From Pelomonas sp965229315 (GTDB lineage Bacteria > Pseudomonadota > Gammaproteobacteria > Burkholderiales > Burkholderiaceae_C), in assembly GCF_965229315.1 (NCBI RefSeq), contig NZ_CBDDJA010000002.1, positions 62,001-126,000 on the forward strand: a DNA stretch of 64,000 bases, written 5' to 3'. Of this stretch, positions 16,356-25,233 are shown piece by piece. Numbering within the stretch: the first letter of the stretch is position 1; each line of letters opens with the position of its first letter. A program made the translations under genes and the position numbers. The notes under the pieces are model-generated. The model saw only the letters and a list, made by a program, of their open reading frames with translations, was not told the DNA's origin and made no database searches.

Positions 16356-18386
16356 ATGTCCACCCGCACCGTCCTCGGCGCCTGCCCCCACGACTGCCCC
16401 GACACCTGCGCGCTGCAGATCACCGTCGAGCACGAGCGCGTCATCAAGGTCCAGGGCCGCGCCGAGCATCCCAGCACGCATGGCGCGCTGTGCACCAAGG
16501 TCTCGCGCTACCCCGAGCGCACGTATCACGCGGAGCGCCTGCTGCACCCCCTGAAGCGCGTCAGCCGCAAGACCGAGGCGCCGGCCTTCGTGCAGGTGAC
16601 CTGGGCCGAAGCGATCGCGGACATCGCCGCCAGGCTGACGGCCATCGCCGCGCGCGACCCGCAGGCCATCCAGCCCTACAGCTACGCCGGCACCATGGGC
16701 CTGATCCAGGGCGAGGCCATGGCCGGGCGCTTCTTCAATGCCCTGGGCGCCGCGCGGCTGGACCGCACCATCTGCGCCTCCGCCGGCGGCGCAGGCCTGG
16801 CCGCCACCTACGGCCACAAGCTGGGCATGCACACGCGGCACTTCGCGGGCGCGAAGCTCATCATCATCTGGGGCAGCAACTCCATCGCGTCCAATCTGCA
16901 TTTCTGGACCTACGCCAACCAGGCCAAGCGCGACGGCGCCAAGCTCATCTGCATCGACCCGCGCAAGACCGAGACCGCCGACAAGTGCCACCAGCACATC
17001 GCCGTGCTGCCCGGCACCGACGGCGCGCTGGCGCTGGGCCTGATGCACGAGTTGATCGTCCACGGCTGGCTGGACCAGGACTACATCGAGCGCCATGTCG
17101 ATGGCTGGGACGAGCTGCGCGAGAAGGCGCTGGCCTGGCCGCCCGAACGCGTCGCCGCGACCTGCGGTATCAGCGCCGACGAGGTGCGCGGCCTGGCGCG
17201 CGACTACGGCGAGCGCGACGCCTTGACCGCGCCCGCCGCCATCCGCATGAACTACGGCCTGCAGCGCGTGCGCGGCGGTGGCAACGCGGTGCGCCTGATC
17301 GCGCTGCTGCCCTGCCTGACGGGTGCCTGGCGGCACGAGAGCGGCGGCGTGCTGCTGTCGTCGTCCGGCTGGTTCGCGCCCTACAAGAACCCCGCGCTGG
17401 AGCGGCCCGACCTGCTGGCAGGCCGCACGCCGCGCATGGTCAACATGAGCACCATCGGCGACGCGCTGCTGGCCGAGGCCTCGGCTGAGTTCGGCCCGCG
17501 CATCGAGGCGCTGGTGGTCTACAACAGCAACCCCGTGGCCGTGGCGCCGGAGTCGCCCAAGGTGGTCAAGGGCTTCCAGCGCGAGGACCTGTTCACCGTC
17601 GTGCTGGAGCACTTCATGACCGACACGGCCGACCTGGCCGACTACGTGCTGCCGGCCACGACGCAGCTGGAGCACCTGGACGTGCACACGTCCTACGGCC
17701 ACACCGACGTGCTGATGAACCAGCCGGCCGTGGCGCCACTGGGCGAGGCCAAGACCAACACGCAGATCTTCCGCGAGCTGGCCGCGGCGATGGGCCTGAC
17801 CGATGCCGCGTTCAGCGACAGCGACGAGGCGCTGGCGGCGCAGGCGTTCACGTCCGACATCGACATGGCCCTGCTGCGCACCCAGGGCTGGCAGACGCTG
17901 CCCATCGCCGAGGCACCGTTCGCCGAGGGCGGATTCCGCACGCCCAACGGCCGCGCCCAGGCCGCGGGCGCCGACTACTTGCCCAACTACGAGAGCGCGC
18001 AGGCCTCGCCCGAGCTGGCGGCGCGCTACCCGCTGGCGATGATCTCGCCGCCGGCGCGCAACTTCCTGAACAGCAGCTTCGTCAATGTGAAGAGCCTTCG
18101 CGACATTGAGGGCGAACCGCTCATCGAGATGCATGCCGACGACGCCGCCGCGCGCGGCCTGGCCGACGGCACGCTGGTGGCCGCCTTCAACGATCGCGGC
18201 CGCTATGTCGCCAAGCTCAAGGTCAGCACGCGCGCGCGGCCCGGCGTCGTCAACGGCCTGGGCGTGTGGTGGCGCAAGCTGGGCGCGCAGGGCACCAACG
18301 TCAACGAGGTCACGCACCAGCGCCTGACCGACATGGGCAACGCGCCGGCGTTCTACGACTGCCTCGTGCAGGTCGAGGCGGCTTGA
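16356..18386 (+). CDS. Molybdopterin-dependent oxidoreductase
   Basis: Cytoplasmic molybdopterin enzyme of the DMSO reductase/formate dehydrogenase superfamily, 676 aa. An N-terminal [4Fe-4S] site is formed by C10, C14, C18 and C46 (CPHDCPDTC ... ALCTK). Later come cofactor-binding stretches such as WGSNSIASN and IDPRKTETAD, and a C-terminal MoCo-binding barrel. There is no Tat signal, and no partner subunit is encoded nearby, so it resembles the stand-alone, poorly characterised members of this family. It overlaps the next gene by TTGA. The substrate is unknown. Confidence 0.9.
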   Translation: MSTRTVLGACPHDCPDTCALQITVEHERVIKVQGRAEHPSTHGALCTKVSRYPERTYHAERLLHPLKRVSRKTEAPAFVQVTWAEAIADIAARLTAIAARDPQAIQPYSYAGTMGLIQGEAMAGRFFNALGAARLDRTICASAGGAGLAATYGHKLGMHTRHFAGAKLIIIWGSNSIASNLHFWTYANQAKRDGAKLICIDPRKTETADKCHQHIAVLPGTDGALALGLMHELIVHGWLDQDYIERHVDGWDELREKALAWPPERVAATCGISADEVRGLARDYGERDALTAPAAIRMNYGLQRVRGGGNAVRLIALLPCLTGAWRHESGGVLLSSSGWFAPYKNPALERPDLLAGRTPRMVNMSTIGDALLAEASAEFGPRIEALVVYNSNPVAVAPESPKVVKGFQREDLFTVVLEHFMTDTADLADYVLPATTQLEHLDVHTSYGHTDVLMNQPAVAPLGEAKTNTQIFRELAAAMGLTDAAFSDSDEALAAQAFTSDIDMALLRTQGWQTLPIAEAPFAEGGFRTPNGRAQAAGADYLPNYESAQASPELAARYPLAMISPPARNFLNSSFVNVKSLRDIEGEPLIEMHADDAAARGLADGTLVAAFNDRGRYVAKLKVSTRARPGVVNGLGVWWRKLGAQGTNVNEVTHQRLTDMGNAPAFYDCLVQVEAA

Positions 18387-19444
18387 CACTGCGCCGGCTT
18401 CTCGCGCTGCTGGCCGCGCTGATGCTCAGCGGCTGCAGCGCCACGGGCCACTGGAGCCAGGCGCTCGGCGGCCACCTGGCCCTCATGCGCGCGGCCCAGC
18501 CGGTGGGCGACTGGCTGGCCGACCCGGCCACCCCGCCCGACCTCGCCGAACGGCTGAAGCTCACGCAGCAGATGCGCCGCTTCGCCAGCGACGCGCTCGC
18601 GCTGCCCGACAACAACAGCTACACCCGCTACGCCGACCTGCACCGCGCGGCTGCGGTGTGGAACGTCGTCGCCGCACCCGAGTTCGGCCTCACGCTCAAG
18701 ACCTGGTGCTACCCCGTCATGGGCTGCGCCGGCTACCAGGGCTGGTTCGACCGCGACGCCGCCCAGCAGCGCGCCGATGCGCTCGCGGCCGAGGGCTGGG
18801 AGGTGCAGGTGCAACCCATTCCTGCCTACTCGTCGCTGGGCTGGAGCCGCTGGCTGGGCGGCGACCCGCTGCTGAACACCTTCATCCGCTACCCCGAGGG
18901 CGAGCTGGCGGCCATGGTCTTCCACGAGCTGGCGCACCAGCGCGTCTATGCCAGCGACGACACCGGCTTCAACGAGGCCTATGCCAGTGCCGTCGAGCTG
19001 CTGGGCGCGCGCCAGTGGCTGGCTGCCAGGCCCGAGGCGCTGGCCGCCTTCGACGCCGCCCGCGAGCGCCGCGCGCGCTTCCGTGCGCTGGCGCGCGAGG
19101 GCCGCGACCGGCTGAAGGCCATCTACGACGGCCCCGAGGCCGGCCGCCGCGAGGCCAAGGCCGCCGTGATGGCCGAGCTGCGCGCCCGCGCGCCGGCCGA
19201 GGCGCCGGGCTACGAGGCGTGGTTCCAGCGCGCCAACAACGCCAGCTTCGCGATCCTGGCCGCCTACGACGACCTGGTGCCGGGCTTCGTGCGGCTGTTC
19301 GAGCACGAGGGCCGCGACTGGGCGAAGTTCCACGCGGCGGTGGAGCGGCTGAAGCCGCTGTCGCCGGCCGAGCGCCGGGCTACATTGCGGGGCCTGGAGG
19401 AAAGGCCCCATGACGTTGACCCTGAGACGCGCCCGACCCGCTGA
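18383..19444 (+). CDS. Putative aminopeptidase lipoprotein
   Basis: Predicted zinc aminopeptidase of the PF10023 (Aminopep) family, 353 aa. A lipoprotein signal ends at C18 (LMLSGC). Family features are present: LTLKTWCYPVMGCAGYQGWF and the metal-binding H181-E182-x2-H185 (FHELAHQRVY) with a downstream NEAYAS motif. The start is TTG 18383, overlapping the upstream stop as TTGA and giving a proper signal peptide. Its 3' end overlaps the acetyltransferase start by 35 bp. The family is widespread in proteobacteria but its substrate is not known. Confidence 0.85.
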   Translation: MTLRRLLALLAALMLSGCSATGHWSQALGGHLALMRAAQPVGDWLADPATPPDLAERLKLTQQMRRFASDALALPDNNSYTRYADLHRAAAVWNVVAAPEFGLTLKTWCYPVMGCAGYQGWFDRDAAQQRADALAAEGWEVQVQPIPAYSSLGWSRWLGGDPLLNTFIRYPEGELAAMVFHELAHQRVYASDDTGFNEAYASAVELLGARQWLAARPEALAAFDAARERRARFRALAREGRDRLKAIYDGPEAGRREAKAAVMAELRARAPAEAPGYEAWFQRANNASFAILAAYDDLVPGFVRLFEHEGRDWAKFHAAVERLKPLSPAERRATLRGLEERPHDVDPETRPTR

Positions 19445-19937
19445 CGCCACGGCGCTGGCGGAACAGCTCGCCGAGCCCGACATCTTTCCCGGCCTGCTGC
19501 AGCTGCCGCATGCGAACGTGGAACTGTGGCAGCAGCGCCTGGCCACGCCGCCTGTCGCCGGCTCGCCTGACCTGATGCTGGTTGCCGAGCGCGACGGCCG
19601 CATCGTTGGCAGCGCCGGACTGCACCCGGTCGGCGCCCAGCTGCGCCGCCGCCACGCGATGATGCTGGGCATCTCGGTGTCCGCCGCCGCGCAGGGACAG
19701 GGCGTCGGCGGCGCGCTGATGACGGCGCTGCTGGACTATGCCGACAACTGGGCGCAGGTGCTGCGCATCGAGCTGACTGTCTTCCACGACAACGCGGGTG
19801 CGATCCGCCTGTACGAGCGGCATGGCTTTGAGCTGGAGGGCCGGCACAAGGCCTATGCGCTGCGCGGCGGCGAATACGTGGATGTGTTGGCGATGGCGAG
19901 GCTGCATCCGAGGCAGCCGTTGGTGTGCCCGAACTGA
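19410..19937 (+). CDS. GNAT N-acetyltransferase, YhhY/AaaT-like
   Basis: Acetyl-CoA-dependent N-acetyltransferase of 175 aa. The C-terminal half matches E. coli YhhY closely by motif: GQGVGGALM (acetyl-CoA loop), RIELTVFHDNAGAIRLYERHGFE and YALRGGEYVDV. YhhY (AaaT) acetylates some amino acids, so a related role is plausible. The start at 19410 has GGAGG 9 nt upstream and lies inside the aminopeptidase gene, so the two are coupled. Confidence 0.88.
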   Translation: MTLTLRRARPADATALAEQLAEPDIFPGLLQLPHANVELWQQRLATPPVAGSPDLMLVAERDGRIVGSAGLHPVGAQLRRRHAMMLGISVSAAAQGQGVGGALMTALLDYADNWAQVLRIELTVFHDNAGAIRLYERHGFELEGRHKAYALRGGEYVDVLAMARLHPRQPLVCPN

Positions 19938-20025
19938 GCGTAAGTCGAGGTCTTGCGCGAGAGCGCCGCGAGCCGGATGGCCCTGAGCGTCAGAACACAA
20001 TCTGCGTCAAACCTCTGCAGACTGG

Positions 20026-20634
20026 CTATGCCTTGTTGCCCAGTCTTGCTTGAACCGTGGCGATCACGTAATGGATGACTTCTCTCGCCTCGCTGTATGA
20101 AACATGGCGATCTGGTGGTCCAACCAGCCCTGCATCGTTTTCGATTGGAATGATGTCATCGATCCCCCGTTCGGTTGGCATCACATAACGACCACGCCAA
20201 TAGATATACGTAGAAAGGGCTCCAGCGATGTCGGCCTGAAGCTTGGAAAGTGGAACGCTGGCAGGCGCAGCGAGTGCAACTAAGTTGTGGCTGTAGAAAG
20301 CTTTCACCAAGTCGTTCTCTAGAGCTGTAGCTGGCTTCTTCACGCCGGAAACCAACTCACGCGAATGCGTGTCATTGACGATCAGGGCTTTCATCATCAC
20401 TTCGACCGACATGCCCGCCAACATCAGCGCTTGATCTCGCATGTTGAATTGCATCAAGCCGCTGTCTGACCCTGCTGCTACTGCTTCGAACGCATGGAAG
20501 AGGTTTTCGCCCTTCATTGCCCATGCTCGCGGCACTTCGTAAATCCCGCGCCAGTAGTTGAGCCAGAAGGTTCTGTCGGGCAAGTATCTAGAGGTCACTG
20601 TTGCACTCGGTTGCTGCGCATGATCACCACGCAT
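20026..20634 (-). CDS. Hypothetical protein, possible HEPN-like fold
   Basis: A 202-aa protein I do not recognise. Its base composition is clearly less GC-rich than its neighbours, with A/T third positions, suggesting recent acquisition. It is predicted mostly helical, without signal or membrane segment. The pattern LAGMSVEVMMKALIV followed by SHNLVALA and YIYWRGRYVMPTE recalls HEPN-type proteins, which often act in defence or toxin modules. No antitoxin-like partner is adjacent. The HEPN idea is weak inference. Confidence 0.55.
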   Translation of the reverse strand: MRGDHAQQPSATVTSRYLPDRTFWLNYWRGIYEVPRAWAMKGENLFHAFEAVAAGSDSGLMQFNMRDQALMLAGMSVEVMMKALIVNDTHSRELVSGVKKPATALENDLVKAFYSHNLVALAAPASVPLSKLQADIAGALSTYIYWRGRYVMPTERGIDDIIPIENDAGLVGPPDRHVSYSEAREVIHYVIATVQARLGNKA

Positions 20635-20662
20635 TGCGCAATTGCCGGGCGGTTTATCCCGC

Positions 20663-21625
20663 TCACGGTAACGCCTGCCCGCGAGCCGTCACGTACAGCC
20701 TGTACCACTCATCCCGGCTCAACTGAATCTTCGTCGCGTCACCACAGGCGCGGATGCGCTCCGCATTGCCGCTGCCGATGACCGGCTGGATGCCGGCCGG
20801 GTGGCGCAGCAGCCAGGCGAGCAGCACGGCGTTGGGCGCCGTGCGGTGGGCCTCGGCGATCTGGTGCACGGCCGCGGCGCCGGCTGAGGACGACGGGTCG
20901 TTGAACCGCCCCTGCGCGAGCGACCCCCAGGCCTGCAGCTGCACGCCGTGCTGCTGCGCGTATTCCAGCGTGCCGGCCCAGGCGACGCCGCCCGGCCGCG
21001 TGGCCGCCTGCGGGTCGTTGAACGTGGTGCCCACGTCGATGGCGTCCAGCTTGGCCAGGCTCAGCTCCAGCTGGTTGACCACCAGCGGCTCGCTCAGCGC
21101 CGACTGCAGCCAGCGCATCTGGCCGGCATGCATGTTGGACACGCCCAGATGCGAGACCTTGCCGGCTGCCTTGAGCCGCCCGAAGGCGCGGGCCACCTCG
21201 GCGGGCTGCATCAGCGGGTCGGGGCGGTGCAGCAGCAGGATGTCGATGCGCTCGACGGCCAGGCGCTTCAGCGTGGCGTCGACGCTGTGCTCGATGTGCT
21301 CCGCGCTGAGGTCGTAGCGGCCCACGTGGGCCTCGTCGGCGAAGCGGATGCCGCACTTGCTCTGCAGCCGCACGCGCCCGCGCAGGCCGGCGTCGCGCTT
21401 GAGCAATTCGCCGAACACGGCCTCGGCCTTGCCGCGGCGGTAGATGTCGGCGTGGTCGAACAGCGTGACGCCGATCTCCAGCGCGGCCTCGACGGCGGCG
21501 TGGGCGTGGGCGATGTCGGCTTCGGAGACGGGGCCACCGCCCCAGTCGCCGCCGAGGGCCATGCAGCCGTAGACCAGCGGGCTGGCGTCGATCAGGTGGG
21601 CGGTCAGCGGGAGCGGGAAGGTCAT
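20663..21625 (-). CDS. Aldo/keto reductase, YdhF-like
   Basis: NADPH-dependent oxidoreductase of 320 aa with a TIM-barrel fold. The catalytic tetrad is intact: D57 and Y62 (FDHADIY), K90 (QSKCGI) and H133 (LLLHRPD). The sequence from VYGCMALGGDW to GVSNMHAGQM follows the YdhF branch. It sits alone, 28 bp from the low-GC gene and divergent from the PHA-system gene. Confidence 0.9.
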   Translation of the reverse strand: MTFPLPLTAHLIDASPLVYGCMALGGDWGGGPVSEADIAHAHAAVEAALEIGVTLFDHADIYRRGKAEAVFGELLKRDAGLRGRVRLQSKCGIRFADEAHVGRYDLSAEHIEHSVDATLKRLAVERIDILLLHRPDPLMQPAEVARAFGRLKAAGKVSHLGVSNMHAGQMRWLQSALSEPLVVNQLELSLAKLDAIDVGTTFNDPQAATRPGGVAWAGTLEYAQQHGVQLQAWGSLAQGRFNDPSSSAGAAAVHQIAEAHRTAPNAVLLAWLLRHPAGIQPVIGSGNAERIRACGDATKIQLSRDEWYRLYVTARGQALP

Positions 21626-21720
21626 GTGGCGTGTGCGGTAGCGGCCTTTTCGGCGCCGCAGTATGCGGGCAAAGCCGGCGCGGCGTTAGAGTCGCCGCCA
21701 CGAGACAAGGAGCGCCGTCC

Positions 21721-22044
21721 ATGGCCGAAATCCGCATCCACCGAGAACACAGCCTGGGCCTTGAGCGCGCGCGCGAGATTGCCTGGCAGTGGGCCGAGCA
21801 GGTCGAGCAGAAGTTCGACATGGCATGCACCGTGCACGAGGGCGACGACGAGGACACCGTCGAGTTCACGCGTTCGGGCGTGAAGGGCGAGCTGACGGTG
21901 TCGGCCACGCGGTTCGATCTGGTCGCGCAGCTGGGCTTCCTGCTGGGGGCGTTCAAGAGCACCATCGAGACGGAAATCCAGAAGGAACTGGATTCCCTGC
22001 TGGCCGTGAAGAAGAAGGCGCCGGCCAAGAAAAAACCGGCCTGA
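21721..22044 (+). CDS. Polyhydroxyalkanoic acid system family protein
   Basis: Small protein of 107 aa matching the PHA_gran_rgn family: MAEIRIHREHSLGLERAREIAWQWAEQVEQ, a central GELTVSATRFDLVAQLGFLL block and a Lys/Ala/Pro-rich tail (AVKKKAPAKKKP). Members are linked to polyhydroxyalkanoate granule biology, though the exact role is not settled. Acyl-CoA-binding protein and a WS/DGAT acyltransferase follow, giving a storage-lipid theme. ATG 21721 follows an AAGGAG motif (ACAAGGAGCGCC), and the stop codon lies in the terminator loop. Confidence 0.85.
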   Translation: MAEIRIHREHSLGLERAREIAWQWAEQVEQKFDMACTVHEGDDEDTVEFTRSGVKGELTVSATRFDLVAQLGFLLGAFKSTIETEIQKELDSLLAVKKKAPAKKKPA

Positions 22045-22057
22045 GGGCCGGTTCTTT
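22034..22057 (+). terminator. Intrinsic terminator of PHA-system gene
   Basis: Stem AACCGGCC (22034-22041) and GGCCGGTT (22046-22053) followed by CTTT. The gene's TGA stop forms the loop. Confidence 0.7.
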
Positions 22058-22076
22058 GCAAGGCCGCAGCAGCGGC

Positions 22077-22328
22077 TTACTTCAAAGACTCGATCAGGTC
22101 GATGTACTGCTGCATCGCGTCGTCGGCTGACGTGCCCTTGAGTTCGTTCCAGGCGTCCCACTTCGCGCGGCCGACCATGTCGGTGAAGCCGGGGCGCTTG
22201 CCATCCGCGTCGCCCGTGCTGCCCTGCTTGTACAGCGCATAGAGCTTGAGCAGCGTCATGTTGTCCGGCCGCTCCGGCAGGTCCTTGGATCCGGCGACGG
22301 CGGCTTCGAATTGGTCTTTCAGGCTCAC
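22077..22328 (-). CDS. Acyl-CoA-binding protein
   Basis: Cytosolic carrier of long-chain acyl-CoA, 83 aa, close to the family length of about 86. Family motifs are clear: LKDQFEAAV, LLKLYALYKQGSTGDA and GRAKWDAWNELKGTS. GTG 22328 is chosen as start because GGAGA lies 5 nt upstream and the domain starts at once; the ATG 14 codons earlier would overlap the divergent gene region and adds residues not seen in the family. It faces a WS/DGAT acyltransferase, whose substrate is acyl-CoA. Confidence 0.9.
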   Translation of the reverse strand: MSLKDQFEAAVAGSKDLPERPDNMTLLKLYALYKQGSTGDADGKRPGFTDMVGRAKWDAWNELKGTSADDAMQQYIDLIESLK

Positions 22329-22426
22329 GGGGTTCTCCAGGGCTGATTCGAGGGGGTCGACTGGTGACAATCGAACGATGGGTCGCGAAGTTTAGGCCTG
22401 CAGAACAACGCATCGAGGAGACGGAT

Positions 22427-23872
22427 TTGGGCGCCAGCAGCGAACGCATGTCCAAGGTGGATACCGCCTGGCTGCGCATGGACACCGAGGCCAACCTGAT
22501 GATGATCGTCGGGGTCTGGTCCATCCGGCCCGGCATCACGCTGGCCGCGCTGCGCACGCGCGTGGCCGAGCGGCTGCTGCAGTACCCGCGCTTTCGTCAG
22601 AAGGTGGTGGATGACGCGCTGCTCGGTGCGCAGTGGGTGGTCGACAAGGACTTCGACATCGCCCGCCACGTCATCCAGGAGCTGCCGCTGCCGCTGCGTG
22701 GCCAGTCGCGCGAGCAGGTGCTGCGCGAGCGCGTGGGCGAGCTGTGTTCGCAGCCGCTGGACCCGGCCCATCCGCTGTGGCAGATGCAGCTGATCGAGGA
22801 CATGGGCGACGGCAGCAGCGCGCTGATCTGCCGCATCCACCATTGCATCGCCGACGGCATCGCGCTGATCGCGGTGATGCTGTCCATCACCGACGGCGGC
22901 CAGGCGCCGCCCAGGCGTGCACCCCGGCCCGAGCCCGACGAGGCGGACTGGCTGCTCGACGCCTTCCTGCGCCCGCTGAGCAACATGACCGTCAAGGCCA
23001 TCGGCATGACGGGCAAGGGCGTAGCCAAGGGGATGGACGCGGTGATGGGCGCCAGAACGCCGATGACAGCGCCGATGGACTCCTCGCTGGAGATGGCGCG
23101 CATGGGCTACCAGGCCGTGTCCGACGTGGCCGCCTTCGCGCTGATGCCCGACGACTCCCCCACGCGGCTCAAGGGCAAGCCCGGCCCCCGCAAGACCGTG
23201 GCCTGGGACGACAGCCTGGCGCTGGACGAGGTCAAGGCCGTCGGCCGCGCGCTGGGCGCCTCCATCAACGACGTGCTGCTGGCCTGCGCGGCCGGCGCCA
23301 TCGGCCGCTACCTGGCCGAGAAGGGCGAGGACCCGACGGCCAAGGAGATCCGCGCCATGGTGCCGGTCAACCTGCGCCCGCTGGAGCAGGCCTGGCAGCT
23401 GGGCAACCGCTTCGGCCTGGTGCCGCTGGTGCTGCCCATCGGCATCGCCAACCCCATCGAGCGCTTGTTCGCGGTGCGTGCGCGCATGAGCGAGCTCAAG
23501 GGCAGCTTCCAGCCCGTGATGGCCTTTGGCCTGCTGTCGGTGGCGGGCCTGCTGATCAAGCCGGTGCAGCACGCGATGCTGAACCTCTTCGCGAAGAAGG
23601 CCACCGCGGTGATGACCAACGTGCCCGGCCCGGCCGAGCCGCTGAAGTTCTGCGGCTCCACGGTCGAGCAGGTGATGTTCTGGGTGCCGCAGTCGGGCGA
23701 CATCGGCATGGGGCTGAGCATCCTGACCTACGCCGGCCGCGTGCAGTTCGGCCTCATCACGGACACCGGCCTGTGCCCGGACCCCGAGGCCATCGTGGCC
23801 AACTTTGCGCCCGAGTTCGAGAAGCTGCTGATGCTGTCGCTGATGCTGCCGTGGCCGCAGGATGCCGCCTGA
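22427..23872 (+). CDS. WS/DGAT wax ester synthase/diacylglycerol acyltransferase
   Basis: Bifunctional O-acyltransferase that makes wax esters or triacylglycerol from acyl-CoA, 481 aa, near the family's usual 450-480. The catalytic motif HHCIADG is at H138-G144. Other family blocks are DTAWLRMD at the N-terminus, VPVNLRP and NVPGP near the end. The start is taken at TTG 22427, which has GAGGAG 6 nt upstream; ATG 22448 is also in frame, and a GTG at 22364 lacks a site. Next to acyl-CoA-binding protein and a PHA-system gene. Confidence 0.88.
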   Translation: MGASSERMSKVDTAWLRMDTEANLMMIVGVWSIRPGITLAALRTRVAERLLQYPRFRQKVVDDALLGAQWVVDKDFDIARHVIQELPLPLRGQSREQVLRERVGELCSQPLDPAHPLWQMQLIEDMGDGSSALICRIHHCIADGIALIAVMLSITDGGQAPPRRAPRPEPDEADWLLDAFLRPLSNMTVKAIGMTGKGVAKGMDAVMGARTPMTAPMDSSLEMARMGYQAVSDVAAFALMPDDSPTRLKGKPGPRKTVAWDDSLALDEVKAVGRALGASINDVLLACAAGAIGRYLAEKGEDPTAKEIRAMVPVNLRPLEQAWQLGNRFGLVPLVLPIGIANPIERLFAVRARMSELKGSFQPVMAFGLLSVAGLLIKPVQHAMLNLFAKKATAVMTNVPGPAEPLKFCGSTVEQVMFWVPQSGDIGMGLSILTYAGRVQFGLITDTGLCPDPEAIVANFAPEFEKLLMLSLMLPWPQDAA

Positions 23873-23944
23873 CGACACACACCTGGGTCGGCGCCGACGC
23901 GCGAGTGGGCGGCTTCAGGTGGCAGCGGTTGAAAGCACGGCCCC

Positions 23945-23978
23945 AAAAACAAAGGCGCTCCGGAGAGCGCCTGTTTTT
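23945..23978. terminator. Bidirectional intrinsic terminator
   Basis: Stem AGGCGCTC (23953-23960), CGGA loop, GAGCGCCT (23965-23972), flanked by AAAAACA on the left and GTTTTT on the right. It serves both the acyltransferase and the convergent small exported protein. Confidence 0.88.
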
Positions 23979-23995
23979 CTGACGGTTCGAAACGA

Positions 23996-24322
23996 TCAGA
24001 GCTTTTTCTTGGCCGTCGGGCGGCCCGCAGCGGTCGGGTAGGCCGCCATCACCTTGGACGGGTCAGCCTTGTTGTCCAGGTAGGCGGCGTACTGGTCGGC
24101 CGTGCAGGCCAGCAGCTTGCCGGGGCGGGCTTCACCCTTGTACTTGCCGTTGGCATAGACGAACTGGTACTCGTTGGCCGCAACCGGCGTCGAGATGCTG
24201 CTGGTGTCGCTGTAGCTCTTGGCGCACTCGGCACGCAGTTCGGCCTGCTCGGGCGTGGTGTTGTTGGCGGCCTGGGCGGTCAGAGCAGCGAAGGCGGCAA
24301 CGGCGGGGATCAGGAACTTCAT
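23996..24322 (-). CDS. Small exported protein of unknown function
   Basis: A 108-aa protein with a clear signal peptide (1-18, cleavage after AQA). The mature part holds two cysteines (in RAECAKSY and LLACTADQY) that could form a disulfide, a YQFVYANGKYKG hairpin-like stretch and a basic C-terminus (AKKKL). I do not recognise the family. It stands alone between two hairpins. Confidence 0.7.
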   Translation of the reverse strand: MKFLIPAVAAFAALTAQAANNTTPEQAELRAECAKSYSDTSSISTPVAANEYQFVYANGKYKGEARPGKLLACTADQYAAYLDNKADPSKVMAAYPTAAGRPTAKKKL

Positions 24323-24403
24323 GGCGCGGTCTCGTTGGGGGTGGCTGATGGATGCGAAGCTTACGGGGCGACGCGCCGGCTTGCACCCCCGGAACCACGG
24401 GTG

Positions 24404-24433
24404 GGCGAGTCGTGACGGAGTTCACGACTCGCC
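24404..24433. terminator. Strong hairpin downstream of TPR gene
   Basis: Perfect 12-bp inverted repeat GGCGAGTCGTGA/TCACGACTCGCC around a 6-nt loop, 15 bp past the TPR gene stop on the minus strand. No U-tract follows, so termination is likely but not certain. Confidence 0.5.
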
Positions 24434-24447
24434 GCCGGCTTCGTGAA

Positions 24448-25221
24448 CTACTCCTCGAGTTCTTCCTTGGCCAGCTCGATGTCCAGCAGCTCCATCGCGT
24501 CCGCCGCGTCGCAGGCGGCCGCGTCGGCGTAGAGCTGCTCGGCCTCCTTCAGGCGCTTGTCGCCCTCCAGCATGACGAGGCCGTTGGCGCGCTCGATCAT
24601 CGCGATCGCGCTGGCTGGGTTGAGCTTCAAGGCCTGCTCGAACATCTTCAGCCCGGTGGCCGTGTCGGCGCCCTGCGTGCGGCCCAGCAGCTTGCCGACC
24701 TTGTCTATGACCTCGGCGTGGAAGGCGCCCAGCGCGATGTGCGCGTCGGCATGCTTGGGCGCGAGCTTGATGGTCGTCTCCAGTGCGCCCTTGACCTTGC
24801 TGCCCAGGCCTTGCGCCAGCGCCTTGGCCACGCTGATGCCCTGGCCGTAACGGCCCAGCGCGTAGGCCTGCCAGTAGTGGGCGTTGGCGTTCTTGGCGTC
24901 CTCGGCCTGCTGCGCCTCGGCGCGCTCGGCGATCTCCAGGAACATGTCCAGCTTCACCTTCTCCTTCTTTTCGAGGTAGTTGGCGTAGATGCCCTGGGCC
25001 TTGTTCGCGACCGTGATGCCCGCGCCGCCTGCGGCCAGGCCCGCGTCGTAGGCGGCCTGGAAGTCGCCCGCATGGAAGTGGATCCAGGCCTGCTGGACGT
25101 CGGCGTCCTTGGGGAAGGGCTCGGCGTCGCCGGCATGCAGCCGCGCCCAGTGCTTCTTCAGCGTGGCCGGCGTGTAGACGAAGGCGCTGTTGTCATAGGG
25201 AAAGGCGGTCCACTTGGCCAT
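24448..25221 (-). CDS. Cytoplasmic TPR-containing protein of unknown function
   Basis: A 257-aa all-helical protein with no signal peptide. TPR-like repeats are visible at about 60-115 and at 140-245 (HADAHIALGAFHAEV, LKMFEQALKLNPASAIAMIERANGLVML, KEAEQLYADAAACD). The N-terminus FPYDNSAFVYTPATLKKHWARLHAGDAEPFP is conserved-looking and probably family-specific. The C-terminal tail is acidic. It ends 12 bp from the TetR gene on the same strand and probably shares its transcript. Confidence 0.78.
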   Translation of the reverse strand: MAKWTAFPYDNSAFVYTPATLKKHWARLHAGDAEPFPKDADVQQAWIHFHAGDFQAAYDAGLAAGGAGITVANKAQGIYANYLEKKEKVKLDMFLEIAERAEAQQAEDAKNANAHYWQAYALGRYGQGISVAKALAQGLGSKVKGALETTIKLAPKHADAHIALGAFHAEVIDKVGKLLGRTQGADTATGLKMFEQALKLNPASAIAMIERANGLVMLEGDKRLKEAEQLYADAAACDAADAMELLDIELAKEELEE

Positions 25222-25233
25222 CGCGTTGTCTCC

